Source of the DNA: Candidatus Fermentibacterota bacterium
GTDB taxonomy: Bacteria > JAFGKV01
Assembly (NCBI GenBank): GCA_016928395.1
Contig: JAFGKV010000037.1
Span: 1-22,646 of the forward strand
DNA length: 22,646 bases
Direction of reading: 5' to 3'
Shown here: in pieces, positions 1 through 9,104 of the stretch
Position numbering within the stretch: position 1 is the stretch's first letter
Layout of the letters: every line of letters begins with the position of its first letter
The notes under the pieces: generated by a model
The model's input: only the letters and a program-made list of their open reading frames with translations
Told to the model about the DNA's origin: nothing
Database searches by the model: none
Made by a program: the position numbers and the translations under genes

Positions 1-1860
1 AAGCCGGGAGACTTCGCCCGCGACTCTGCGCAATGACGTATCCGGAGAGGAGAGTCTCCCAGGTGAATCCTGACGTACTTGGAGCCGTTGCACGCTCAGA
101 CGAATGGTCGAAAGCGCATCGCGCATGAGCACCGTGATCTCCCGTGCGACCGGTGACCAGGAATCTCCTCCGCGGCTCATTGAGCCGCTGGTATCCTCTT
201 CAACACAGACAAGCCGAACACCGCACCCCAGGTACGGCCGGGGGCCCGCCGTCGAATGGACACGGTAGTACAGGCCATCCCGAAAGAGCCTCGCCTCGCG
301 GGTGGGCCCGGCCTCGGCGCTCCTTGCCCTTTTGGCAAATCCCGCACCGAAAAACAACTCGTCCATGCCGACACCCCGCCGGAGTGGATCGCCCCCAAGG
401 AGATCACGCATCGCCTGGTTGACCCATCGGAGACGTCCCCTGGCAGTACTCAACGCCACAGCGGTTTTCGTATCCGATAAGCCCCTGCACATCCTGCGGC
501 GGGCGACGTGGTGGGATGTGACATCCACGAGCGCCAACATGGCCATTGCCAGAGCTGCCGCCAGTGCGATGGCAAGCCACGGCCGTACCCGGACGCCGCC
601 TCCCAGGGACGCGACCCGGAGGATCTGCCAGGAACGATACTGGCCCCCTTCCCTGGTGACGAGCCAGGGAGGAGCGCCGAATCCCGTGTGGAGCAGCCGG
701 ACTTCGTCATTCCCGGCGACCGTCATCACCTGGCCGTCGGTGAGGGAGACGCATGCGGTGTGCCCATCATATGTCTTCATCACCGCTTCCGGCTCACCGT
801 TGAGATCGAGATCATCCACCGCGGTGAGAGTCACGGGGCCCGAGACCACGCGATAGCGAAACAGAAGCCTCGGTTCTAGGTCGCACACCAGTAGGTCTCC
901 TTCTTCGGAGCCGCACACGATGCGCGTCTCGCCCCCAACCTGGCATGCCATGATTGGCCCGAGCGCGCCTCGCAGGGGGACGGTAGCGTGCATCGACGAC
1001 CCCAGATCATTCAGAATGGAGAGGGTGGGCGGGGATCCCGCCGTGTCCGCGGGGGTCACCAAGACCGCAAGGCGAGGCTGATCCAGGTGGTCATCGAGAA
1101 TCTGTGGATATGCCGCGATTGTGGGAGCGGTGGCGAGGCATGCGCGCCGCACTTCATTCCCGTCCGACGCCAGTACGACAAGCGTGGCTCCCGCGCTGTC
1201 GACGCACGCAACTACCGCGAGCACGCTATCTCCGCGGCTCCACATGAAAACCGGTCCCGACACTCGGCCGGGAAGCGGCTGCCACCAGCGCACGGAGCCC
1301 GTCATCCATTCCACGCAGAGCAGCGCGGTACTCCCCGAACCGTCGGGAGTCAGCGATACTAACAGCTCATCTGGAGGGACTCCGTCGACGTCAAGAACAC
1401 CCTCGATTCGAGGAGACGCCAAGGCCCAGGGTGGATCGATGGGCAAGGGACAGAACGCGACAAGCCCCATGGCACTGGAGATGACTTCGAGGCCTAATGG
1501 GTGGCGAAGACCAATGACGATTTCCGCGGATGAACTTCCGGCGGACCTCACGCCGCGGTCCAGTTCTAGTGCCTGGAGATCGCAGATCGTCCCCCGGGGC
1601 AGGTGGGGACCCGCGATGAAGGCCCCGGAAGCGTTCAGGAGCTGAAGATACGTGGCCTCCACTCCGCCCACGCGGCTGTCGTTGAGGAGAATGATCCTGT
1701 CCTGCCGGTTCAGGTCGACATCCGCAGGAATCTCGATCTGGCAGGGCTCCCGATGCCGGGCGGAGAGGAGAGAAGACGCCAGATGCTCGCGGCCGGGCCT
1801 GGCGAGAGCGACGCCCGGGAGAACACAGAGCATTGCGGCGCATGCCTTCATCCAGCTCAT
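1..1860 (-). CDS. Membrane sensor kinase, partial at left edge, degenerate H-box
   Basis: The frame is open for 620 codons from ATG 1860 to the window edge, so the C-terminus is missing. A signal peptide of about 20 residues ends in ALA. Residues 25-420 form a secreted beta-rich domain with FG-GAP/VCBS-like calcium-loop motifs, for example DDLDLNGEPE. A transmembrane helix lies at about 428-446 and a PAS-like segment (RLRWVNQAMRDLLG) at about 478-520. Residues 570-592, AREITVLMRDALSTIRLSV, align with the HisKA dimerisation helix of NtrY/AtoS-type kinases (consensus AHEIKNPLTxIxL). The phospho-acceptor histidine is Val577, the Asn is Asp and the Pro is Ala. The ATPase domain, if present, is outside the window. 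No other in-frame ATG, GTG or TTG lies between this start and the upstream stop, and a GAGGGCGAGG purine stretch precedes it. Family assignment is inferred from motifs; loss of the histidine is read directly. Confidence 0.75.
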   Translation of the reverse strand, partial: MSWMKACAAMLCVLPGVALARPGREHLASSLLSARHREPCQIEIPADVDLNRQDRIILLNDSRVGGVEATYLQLLNASGAFIAGPHLPRGTICDLQALELDRGVRSAGSSSAEIVIGLRHPLGLEVISSAMGLVAFCPLPIDPPWALASPRIEGVLDVDGVPPDELLVSLTPDGSGSTALLCVEWMTGSVRWWQPLPGRVSGPVFMWSRGDSVLAVVACVDSAGATLVVLASDGNEVRRACLATAPTIAAYPQILDDHLDQPRLAVLVTPADTAGSPPTLSILNDLGSSMHATVPLRGALGPIMACQVGGETRIVCGSEEGDLLVCDLEPRLLFRYRVVSGPVTLTAVDDLDLNGEPEAVMKTYDGHTACVSLTDGQVMTVAGNDEVRLLHTGFGAPPWLVTREGGQYRSWQILRVASLGGGVRVRPWLAIALAAALAMAMLALVDVTSHHVARRRMCRGLSDTKTAVALSTARGRLRWVNQAMRDLLGGDPLRRGVGMDELFFGAGFAKRARSAEAGPTREARLFRDGLYYRVHSTAGPRPYLGCGVRLVCVEEDTSGSMSRGGDSWSPVAREITVLMRDALSTIRLSVQRLQVRQDSPGRLSSPDTSLRRVAGEVSRL

Positions 1861-1973
1861 CGCCTCGCCCTCACTGGCGCCACGCCTCCCTCCCCTACCC
1901 TGGTCTCGCTGTGGGCGGGCGCCCAGAAGGCGCCGAGTGCCGATTACGGCTCGATTCGCTCCCGAGGCACGAG

Positions 1974-1994
1974 ATTCAGGGTTCGGGGTTCAGA
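1974..1994. repeat. Three-unit heptamer array
   Basis: Three consecutive 7-nt units, ATTCAGG, GTTCGGG and GTTCAGA, lie in the 223-bp gap between the sensor-kinase gene and the upstream ppiC-like gene. The array is short and degenerate. It is listed because similar 7-nt periodic tracts occur in other intergenic regions of this window. Nothing else recognisable is in this gap. Confidence 0.4.
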
Positions 1995-2083
1995 TCTCGA
2001 TCCTGCCCGGGACGACCGCCTCCTGCAGCCAGACCGCGTATCTCTCTTTTCCTGCTATCTCCTCATTGAAATGCAGCCCGCCC

Positions 2084-3010
2084 TCATGGGCTTTTGGCAA
2101 CCCCGCTCAACGACACGGTAGCCTTGGCGTGCAGCGCTTGCATGTATTCAGGCATGGCCGCGTCGACTTTGCTCTTGAGAAGAAAGGCTTCGAGGTCACT
2201 CCGGGTCTTCTTGTCCAGCACCGCAGGCACCGCCGGCTTAATCTCCTCCACCTTGAGAACGTGAAAGCCAAAGTCGGTGGCCGCGACGGGGCTGATCTCA
2301 CCCTGTTCCACGCCCGCCAGTGCCTCCTGGAGTTGAGGAGCCAGCGCCGATAGCGACACGAACCCCAAGTCGCCGCCTTTGTCCCTGCTCCCCGCATCGT
2401 GCGATTTCAGCGCTGCCAGCTTCGCGAAATCCGCGCCGGCCTGCAGAGCGACAAGAACCTCTTGGATCTCGGCCTCCGTGGGCACGAGGATATGCCGAAG
2501 GTGATACTGCGGGGGAATTCCCAGTTGATCCTTGTTCGCCTCGAAGAACTCGTCAACTTCATCGGTCGTGATCCCGATCTCGCGGGCCTCGATAATGACC
2601 TTCTCCTGCAACATCCCCAGGCGAACCTGGGCCTTAACATCGTCCATGGTCATCCGCTGCGAGGCCAGCCATGTGTCGAATTCCTCAGGGCTGGAATAGC
2701 CGGCAGTCAATTCAGAGACCCGTGCATCAAGATCCTGATCCTTGATCTGGATGTTCAGGGAGGCAGCCTCGTCTTGCACCAGCAGCTCACTGATCATCTG
2801 CCCGAGCACTTGGGCGCCATAGGTCTTGAACATTCGCTGATAGAGCTGGTCATCGGTGATTACGTGGTCGTTTACCTTGGCCACCACGTTGGCCAACTTG
2901 TACTCTATCCTGGGCGAATCCGTCTTCTCACCCGCTTCACCCTGGGCCAACACGCAGGCGGGAACCACCAGCGGCATCAGACCTGTTAGCACGATAGTCA
3001 CTGGACGCAT
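2084..3010 (-). CDS. Periplasmic parvulin-type peptidyl-prolyl isomerase (SurA/PrsA-like)
   Basis: A 308-residue exported foldase. Residues 1-22 are a signal peptide (MRPVTIVLTGLMPLVVPAC, then VLAQ). Cleavage after VLA is likely; the VPAC could alternatively be a weak lipobox. Residues 38-160 form a helical SurA_N-like chaperone region (NVVAKVNDHVITDDQL). Residues 167-257 form one PpiC domain, with YHLRHILV, the GSRDKGGDLGFV loop and the closing FGFHVLKVEE. The family catalyses cis-trans isomerisation of prolyl bonds and assists folding of exported and outer-membrane proteins. ATG 3010 was chosen over an in-frame start 63 bp upstream because GGAAAGGAG lies just before it and the signal peptide starts there. 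A small GCCC/GGGC hairpin spans the stop codon but has no T-run. The several outer-membrane proteins nearby fit a chaperone role, although this gene is not fused to their operons. Confidence 0.9.
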   Translation of the reverse strand: MRPVTIVLTGLMPLVVPACVLAQGEAGEKTDSPRIEYKLANVVAKVNDHVITDDQLYQRMFKTYGAQVLGQMISELLVQDEAASLNIQIKDQDLDARVSELTAGYSSPEEFDTWLASQRMTMDDVKAQVRLGMLQEKVIIEAREIGITTDEVDEFFEANKDQLGIPPQYHLRHILVPTEAEIQEVLVALQAGADFAKLAALKSHDAGSRDKGGDLGFVSLSALAPQLQEALAGVEQGEISPVAATDFGFHVLKVEEIKPAVPAVLDKKTRSDLEAFLLKSKVDAAMPEYMQALHAKATVSLSGVAKSP

Positions 3011-3122
3011 GCGAACTCCTTTCCATGAAGACCAAGTGCACTGCCCTCCCACTGACGGGCACACCGAATGCACGTCATGTTGGGCCTCAAGACGCCATCA
3101 CGTCAAGAGCAAATCAAGAGAA

Positions 3123-3219
3123 GGGTGGATGGATGGATGACGTGGCGGAATGAGGGAGGCACGGACACCCTCCAGTCGGCCACGCGACCACCTATCTGTC
3201 ACTCCAGGCCCATCCACCC
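3123..3219. repeat. Inverted repeat with GGAT-type array, 77-bp loop
   Basis: GGGTGGATGG at 3123-3132 is perfectly complementary to CCATCCACCC at 3210-3219. The left arm continues into further GGAT units to 3138. The 266-bp gap between ppiC and the helicase gene holds no other recognisable feature. The 12-mer GGGTGGATGGAT recurs exactly at 12340-12351. Related CCATCC units occur at 12634-12689. Confidence 0.5.
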
Positions 3220-3276
3220 TGAGCTCTGTCATCCACACCTCGCCTGGTCTCCGCTCAACTGCCCCCGCCATGAGGG

Positions 3277-6200
3277 TCAGAATCGGCGATACAGCGCAGC
3301 TTTCGTGTGTTCTACCACGATCTCCCCTATGGCCCGGAAAGACGCCAGGTAGGGGCTCGAAGCAGCCATCTCCCCATTGATACGTTCGATCACGATGCGA
3401 CGCTGGGGTTGCACGGGGCGAGTGAGCAGATGGGTGAACACCGTTAGGTATCGCGGGAGACTAGTATCAGACGGCGAGACGAAGAACGTCACCTCCCCGC
3501 CGTGGCGTTGCGAGATCACCACCAATCGATCCCCGTGATAGACCAGATGAGTTCCTGGCAGACGCGTGGGCAAGGGTACCGAGAGCCCAGTGACAGGTAC
3601 GCCACACAATGAGGCGGGATCGGCAGCGCTCAGCCAGAATACTTCACCGGTCCCCGCCTCCCGCAATGACCCCAGCGCATGGGCAGCCATGAACTGAAGG
3701 CCTGGGATCCCCTCGAAGAAACGCCCAGACACCACCTCGCCGGACAGCTCCATGATCCGCAATGATCGGAATATTCGGCTCCACCGAAACGCACAGAGCT
3801 CATGTTCGAGCAACTCACGGAAGAGGATGCCGTATCGGTTCAGGAGGATACGAATACGCTCTTTCTGCCGCTCCTCGCGCTCGATGCCATCCCCCCCAGG
3901 TTCGGGCCAAGGGATCCGGTACCAGTTCCCCTCCAGCGGCAGCGAGCCTCGCCAGCGTCCAAAGGCGCTGCGTGATGGTCGGCGCCCCCGCTCCGGGGAA
4001 GCCTCCGAGGGCGCCAACTGGAATGAAGCACCCACGCCGCGTCGCACGGCAAGGAATGAGTCATTCGCCATCTCCCCCTCCCACACGGCCCGCCATAGGC
4101 GATCGACCAGGTCTCTGACCGGCACCGTACACCTGAGCATGAGCGTACTGAGATCATACTTACCCCACGGATCGGGAAAGATGTCATGCAATGACGTGGT
4201 CTCGTCTGGCCGGGAACCGCCGCTTGGTTCCCATGGCTCATCCCGCACCAGATCCAGGTCGTGCCAGCGCGTGAACACCACACGCCGGTCTCCGCACCCG
4301 ATCCACCGCATCTCGCCCTCCCGGAGCAAGGCATCGAGCCATGCCGGCGCGTATCCACGCAGCCGGGCGGGGAGTATCTCCGTTTCCCATAGGCCCGCGG
4401 AGGCCGGACATGCCGCCAAACGCGAGACGCGATCCCTCGTGGCATCTGGGGAATTCCCCTGCGGCGCGACCCCCTGGTGAAAGGCTAGGAAGGAGGCGAT
4501 TCTATCGGCCGGTAAGGGTTCAAAGGCCCAGGACGTCTCGCGTCGTAGAGACTTAAGAATCCACATGAAGTTAGCCGCTTCACATATCTGTCTCCCAACG
4601 GATTCTTCGGTCAGTTCCCCGCACACGATTTTGCCTTCGGCCTCCAGGGCATCCAGTGCACGGCAGGCCCGTTCGCGACCAACTCCGAGAGTATCGGCAA
4701 TGGCCGACTGGGGCAGCGGCCCATAGAACCGAAGCCAGTCCGAGAGAATGACCGGCAAGAGCTCGTCAGGATCATAATCGGGGCAGGCGGGGATCTCCAT
4801 GGATCTCCCTGAGAGCGCGTGCGCGATGGCGCCCGTCCCGGGATGTAGAGCCCAGGTCACCCGGGACAGGTCTTCCACGGCCATGAGCAGCGTCGCCCCG
4901 CCGGGGAGCACTAGCCACACCAGCCGCGTGGCCAAGGAATCGATCACCTCCGGGAGGCACGTTTCCCGGGCGATATGCTCCCGCAACATCTCCCACTCGG
5001 CCGCCGGGATGGCGATGCGCTCCCTCACCCAGTCGAGCAAATCAGACGCACTGGTCGGCACATACCCGGGAATCAGCCGCTGCCGCTTCTGTGCGAAGCG
5101 CTTTGCTGCATCCGCGGAGATCTTTGGCCTGAGGTGCGGCGACCGTGCCACCTCGTTGATGAGATCGGCATCCGCTCTTGACCGGCCTGTGGGCTTGTCG
5201 CCCATATACATATACTCATTGATCTGACGCCACGCCGCACACCGCGCGAAGGGGCTGGGGTGGCCTGTGCGGACATGGGACCACCGGATTGACCCCGCCT
5301 CGATCGCCCAAAGCACAAGGTGCAGGCGATCAAGATCGAACTCATCCTGGAGACACGTGCGCCAGGCTTCCAGGAGGATCGGGAAGTCATCGAGATCACG
5401 GACCGCCTCAAACAGCTTCTGGGATCGCAGTCTATTCATCCAGAGGGGCATGCGCTCCGCTACTCTGCGCCTCGGGAGAAGCAAGGCGCGGCCCGCCGCT
5501 TCCCTGAACCGCGCGGCGAAAATCCCTGAACCTTCCAGGCGTCGGCGGACAAGGGCGTCCAGCGTGCCAGGGGCGACCATGGACAGAATCTCCCCTGCAT
5601 CCATGTCCTCGGCGAGCACCACCACGATGGTGTCGTTGGATGGGTAAATCTCGGGTAGAAACCCATGCCGTTGCTCCCACGCCGCGCCCAAGGCCAAGGC
5701 CCAGGGATGATTGACTCTCAGCCCGAAGCACGAATGAATAATCACTTGGGTGCCTGGGCCACCCCCGGGGCCGCTGTCCACATGCTCGACGACGAGGTGA
5801 TGGCGGTGCGGCACGTCGCATCCGGTGGCCGACGCCTGACTCTGCAAGAAGCCGACGAGCGCTTCGGCAGCCGCCGGTTCAAGGTGATGCACGGAGACGA
5901 GTGTTGCGGCGAAATCGGGATCGTGTGCCCGATCCGCGGCGGTCTCCAGAAAGCGACCGATCAACTCCGAGAAATGGGCGTCTCTCCGGTACCCTTCGCC
6001 TCTCCAGAAGGGGGTAGATGCCGCTCTGGAGGGAACGGGCGTCACAACTACGTCATTGTGGGTGATGCGCTGGATCCGCCAGGTCTGGCTCCCCAGAGTA
6101 AAGCTTTCCCCAGGCGAGGCTTCCCACACGAACTCCTCATCCAACTCACCCACCCGGGCACCGTCCTGACGCCGAAGGTGGAAGTAGCCTCGATCGGGAA

Positions 6201-7698
6201 TGACGCCACCCGACGCATAGAGCGTCAGCAATGATCCGCGGCGGCCGACAACCGTTTTGGCGATACGATCCACGCATACCAGGGGAGCGAGTTCGCGAAT
6301 CCTGGTATCTGCAAAGCGGCCGGCCAGCATGCCGAGCACCAAATCGAACATACGGCGGGTCAGCCCGTTGAAGGGATGACTGGTACGCACCGCGGCGAAG
6401 AGGCTGTCGATATCCCACTGTTCGATCCCCACCATGGAGACGATGATCTGGGCCAGTACGTCTAATGGGCAGGCAACCGGTCGCGTGGGCTCGATATCGC
6501 CCGAAAGAACGGCAGGGACCAGGGCCGCCGCCTCCACCAGATCATGGGCGTGGGTGGGCACGAACACCCCGCGGGAGATACCGCCGACCCGATGCCCGGA
6601 GCGCCCGATCCGCTGGAGGGCAGAAGACACCGAGGAGGGGCATGAGACCAGCACCACCTCGTCGATGGACCCGATGTCAATGCCCAATTCGAGGCTGTGC
6701 GTGGCCACGATGGCCTTTAACTGGCCAGATTTGAGTCGCTGTTCGACATCATGGCGGATTTCGCGAGACAAGGAACCGTGGTGCGCGTATGCTACTGTGG
6801 CATCTTCGGCGCGGTTGATCGCCAGCGTGAGCCGTTCGCTCACCCGCCTGCTAGTGGTAAAAAACAAGGTGGAGCGATTGCGAGCGATGATGCTGCGCAT
6901 CTGGAGAGCCATGGTATCCCAGAATGAGCCGTCCTGATCGCCGATCCGGGCAGTAAGCGCGACGCGGAGTTCGCAGGTCTTCGTCGGTGCCGTTCGAATC
7001 ACGACGACATCCCTGGCTGTGAAGGCTGGATCGTGGGACGGACCAGACACGACATACCCGCCGATGAAACGAGCCGCCTCGTCCTCCGGCTGCACGGTGG
7101 CCGACAAAGCGATCCTCTGGAACTCACCGGCCATCGCCACAAGACGGTCAACGGCCGTGATGAGATACGTACCCCGCTTTGTTCCCAACACCGCATGCAC
7201 CTCGTCAAGGATGACCGCCTTGATTTCGCCCAACACGCCTCTGCCACGGGGTGAACTGAGGAGCAGGTTGAGACTCTCTGGTGTCGTGATGAGAATCTCC
7301 GGAGGGTGCCGAATCATGGCCTGCCGCGCTGCGGAGGGTGTATCGCCGCTGCGGGTAAGCACTCGAATGCGAGGCATGGGTTCGCCGCCCACGCAGAATT
7401 CCTGCCGCAACTCGTGGAGCGGAACGATGAGATTACGCTGGATATCGTTGTTCAGGGCGCGCAGCGGCGATACGTAGAGTACGCTGGTCTGCCCTGAGGG
7501 CCACTGCCCGCGGACGAGCCGGTCTATCGCCCACAGGAACGCCGCCATGGTCTTTCCGCTGCCCGTGGGTGCAATCATGAGCACGTGATCGCCGCGGGCA
7601 ATGCACGGCCATGCAGACCGCTGCACCTGGGTCGGATCACCCATGCGGGCTTCAAACCACCGCGCCACCCACGGGTGAAAGAGGGAAAGAACGCTCAT
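3277..7698 (-). CDS. lhr: Lhr-type superfamily 2 DEAD/H-box helicase
   Basis: A 1473-residue ATP-dependent nucleic-acid helicase, close to the length of E. coli Lhr. The N-terminal signature FHPWVARWFEARMGDPTQVQ precedes Walker A APTGSGKT (43-50). The next motifs are the Ia segment SPLRALNNDIQRNL, TTPESL (138-143), Walker B DEVH (165-168) and SAT (199-201). The second RecA domain has THSLELGIDIG and the motif VI QRIGRSGHRVGG (around 340-400). The long remainder fits the winged-helix, Lhr-specific and C-terminal extension regions of full-length Lhr. Family members translocate on single-stranded DNA, unwind RNA:DNA hybrids and are linked to DNA repair. ATG 7698 is preferred over an upstream GTG (7746) because it gives the typical N-terminus; its Shine-Dalgarno (CCAGGAT) is weak and close. 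It looks monocistronic. No disrupted motif was seen. Confidence 0.93.
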   Translation of the reverse strand: MSVLSLFHPWVARWFEARMGDPTQVQRSAWPCIARGDHVLMIAPTGSGKTMAAFLWAIDRLVRGQWPSGQTSVLYVSPLRALNNDIQRNLIVPLHELRQEFCVGGEPMPRIRVLTRSGDTPSAARQAMIRHPPEILITTPESLNLLLSSPRGRGVLGEIKAVILDEVHAVLGTKRGTYLITAVDRLVAMAGEFQRIALSATVQPEDEAARFIGGYVVSGPSHDPAFTARDVVVIRTAPTKTCELRVALTARIGDQDGSFWDTMALQMRSIIARNRSTLFFTTSRRVSERLTLAINRAEDATVAYAHHGSLSREIRHDVEQRLKSGQLKAIVATHSLELGIDIGSIDEVVLVSCPSSVSSALQRIGRSGHRVGGISRGVFVPTHAHDLVEAAALVPAVLSGDIEPTRPVACPLDVLAQIIVSMVGIEQWDIDSLFAAVRTSHPFNGLTRRMFDLVLGMLAGRFADTRIRELAPLVCVDRIAKTVVGRRGSLLTLYASGGVIPDRGYFHLRRQDGARVGELDEEFVWEASPGESFTLGSQTWRIQRITHNDVVVTPVPSRAASTPFWRGEGYRRDAHFSELIGRFLETAADRAHDPDFAATLVSVHHLEPAAAEALVGFLQSQASATGCDVPHRHHLVVEHVDSGPGGGPGTQVIIHSCFGLRVNHPWALALGAAWEQRHGFLPEIYPSNDTIVVVLAEDMDAGEILSMVAPGTLDALVRRRLEGSGIFAARFREAAGRALLLPRRRVAERMPLWMNRLRSQKLFEAVRDLDDFPILLEAWRTCLQDEFDLDRLHLVLWAIEAGSIRWSHVRTGHPSPFARCAAWRQINEYMYMGDKPTGRSRADADLINEVARSPHLRPKISADAAKRFAQKRQRLIPGYVPTSASDLLDWVRERIAIPAAEWEMLREHIARETCLPEVIDSLATRLVWLVLPGGATLLMAVEDLSRVTWALHPGTGAIAHALSGRSMEIPACPDYDPDELLPVILSDWLRFYGPLPQSAIADTLGVGRERACRALDALEAEGKIVCGELTEESVGRQICEAANFMWILKSLRRETSWAFEPLPADRIASFLAFHQGVAPQGNSPDATRDRVSRLAACPASAGLWETEILPARLRGYAPAWLDALLREGEMRWIGCGDRRVVFTRWHDLDLVRDEPWEPSGGSRPDETTSLHDIFPDPWGKYDLSTLMLRCTVPVRDLVDRLWRAVWEGEMANDSFLAVRRGVGASFQLAPSEASPERGRRPSRSAFGRWRGSLPLEGNWYRIPWPEPGGDGIEREERQKERIRILLNRYGILFRELLEHELCAFRWSRIFRSLRIMELSGEVVSGRFFEGIPGLQFMAAHALGSLREAGTGEVFWLSAADPASLCGVPVTGLSVPLPTRLPGTHLVYHGDRLVVISQRHGGEVTFFVSPSDTSLPRYLTVFTHLLTRPVQPQRRIVIERINGEMAASSPYLASFRAIGEIVVEHTKAALYRRF

Positions 7699-7848
7699 AT
7701 CCTGGTCCGGATGGTCACAGATCGCTGCCACCGCACAGCGCTGCACTGGCGAAGGAAGAGGCAGCAGGCGGCTTCACCCTTAGGTGCGACGTGCAACGAT
7801 AGCCTGGGAGGCCCGTGCGGGAAGCCACGGATGCCAACTTTTGGTGAA

Positions 7849-7862
7849 ACGAGGAGGCTCGT
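7849..7862 (-). terminator. Weak candidate terminator after the outer-membrane protein gene
   Basis: On the minus strand, ACGAG and CTCGT form a 5-bp stem with a 4-nt loop, followed by TTTC. It begins about 10 nt after the TAA of the 7872-9104 gene. The stem and T-run are both short, so this is only a candidate. The rest of the 7699-7871 gap shows nothing recognisable. Confidence 0.25.
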
Positions 7863-7871
7863 CCACGGGCT

Positions 7872-9104
7872 TTATGGCCCCGGCAGCCTCCGGCGGGTCC
7901 ACGGCTCGAAGCCCGTGAAACCCAGCGATGCCTCCAGGTAGGTTTCCTTCACCCCATACCGAAGCAACCCACCTCGACGGCCCACGGCGATCGCCACCTG
8001 GACCACGCCTTGCCCTTGACCGGCACCCAGCATTGTCCCCGCAGTGAACGCCTCATCCGACGGTGGCGTAGACGACATGCCTCCATCAGGAAGCGGTACC
8101 AAGTAGTACCCCGGCCGGGATCGATAGCCGATCCGGATGGGAGGATACGTGCGCTCCCCGTTCGTGGGTACGAACTCAAGACCGATGCTCACCACGGTGA
8201 CATCGCGAAATTCGTCAGATTGGCCTTCGAAGGTCGCCTCGCTCCATCTCTCCTTCCACACATCCGCGGCCAAGGAGAGACCTCTCAGCGGCCCGACACC
8301 GATGCCGGCCCCAAAGCGCGAGGGCAACGAATAGTCGAACTCCGTGCTCCGATCGACGTAATGGGTGGTATGGATGGTCAGAAGCCCGTTCCCGGTAGAC
8401 GATCCGCGCCAATACGCACCCAATCCAACTGTTCCACCATCCCAGAAGAATCCCAGTGCGGGGTAGCCTCCGCTGTGCTTCTGCAGCAGTTCATCCTTGG
8501 TGTCGACGTAGGAAGAATTCTCGAAATCCAAGTTGGAAATGGTGCGCACGCTGCCGAACAACCAACGCCATCCCGCGCCGATGCCGATGCCGGAGCCCGG
8601 CGAATACGCAATAGAGAGACCCCCGGCATACACTCCGCCACTGCGATTCAGTTTTCTTGTGTACGCCAACCCCGCCTCCGTAGTGCAGGCCTCGGCAAAA
8701 CTATACTGGGCGGAATGGAGTTGCTCAATACCCAATCCCAGGGCAACTCCCCATTGTAGAGGCAGAGAGAATACTCCTGATGAAAGCCGGCCCGATGTCA
8801 GCCGCTGCGAGGACGATCCATCGCTTCCCCAGTTTACAAATGGCCGATACGTCAGGTTGAACGACGCGGTAGACACGCGGGCAAGACTGGCAGGATTGAC
8901 GGCATCCACATAGGCGCCGGTCGCTCCCAGCCCTGCGCCTCCCATGGCGAATGCTCGCTGATCCACCGAGAGCATCGACTCGCCGAAATACTGGGACGAC
9001 AGAACTCCGGCCCCGTACACAGGAGTCAATCCTCCCGTAAAGACGCAACACAGAACCGCCACGCACGCCAGGCGCGGCCATAAATCGTGAGTTCTGGGTG
9101 TCAT
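7872..9104 (-). CDS. PorV/PorQ-like outer-membrane beta-barrel protein
   Basis: A 410-residue exported protein. Residues 1-32 are a signal peptide (hydrophobic LACVAVLCCVFTGG, cleavage near VYGA). The early mature segment, SVDQRAFAMGGAGLGATGAYVDAVNPASLA, is the pattern of PorV/PorQ and UPF0164 barrels of the FadL-like superfamily: an 'amggAg.a...da.....NPA' plug and first strand. The rest alternates aromatic-hydrophobic strands with Gly/Ser turns, as in a barrel of about 14 strands. In Bacteroidetes PorV relatives serve the type 9 secretion system; others have no known role. Its ATG overlaps the TGA of the lipoprotein gene by 4 bp (ATGA), so translation is coupled and the two are probably partners. 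The family call rests on the N-terminal motif and the strand pattern. Confidence 0.75.
   Translation of the reverse strand: MTPRTHDLWPRLACVAVLCCVFTGGLTPVYGAGVLSSQYFGESMLSVDQRAFAMGGAGLGATGAYVDAVNPASLARVSTASFNLTYRPFVNWGSDGSSSQRLTSGRLSSGVFSLPLQWGVALGLGIEQLHSAQYSFAEACTTEAGLAYTRKLNRSGGVYAGGLSIAYSPGSGIGIGAGWRWLFGSVRTISNLDFENSSYVDTKDELLQKHSGGYPALGFFWDGGTVGLGAYWRGSSTGNGLLTIHTTHYVDRSTEFDYSLPSRFGAGIGVGPLRGLSLAADVWKERWSEATFEGQSDEFRDVTVVSIGLEFVPTNGERTYPPIRIGYRSRPGYYLVPLPDGGMSSTPPSDEAFTAGTMLGAGQGQGVVQVAIAVGRRGGLLRYGVKETYLEASLGFTGFEPWTRRRLPGP

Noticed and set aside
302-856. Open frame of 184 codons on the plus strand
   Set aside because: It lies inside the sensor-kinase gene on the opposite strand, its product is Pro/Arg/Thr-rich with no motif, and the minus frame has a signal peptide, membrane helix and kinase helix.
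3011-3073. Longer N-terminus for the ppiC-like gene
   Set aside because: The extra 21 residues lie before the Shine-Dalgarno GGAAAGGAG and would bury the signal peptide internally.
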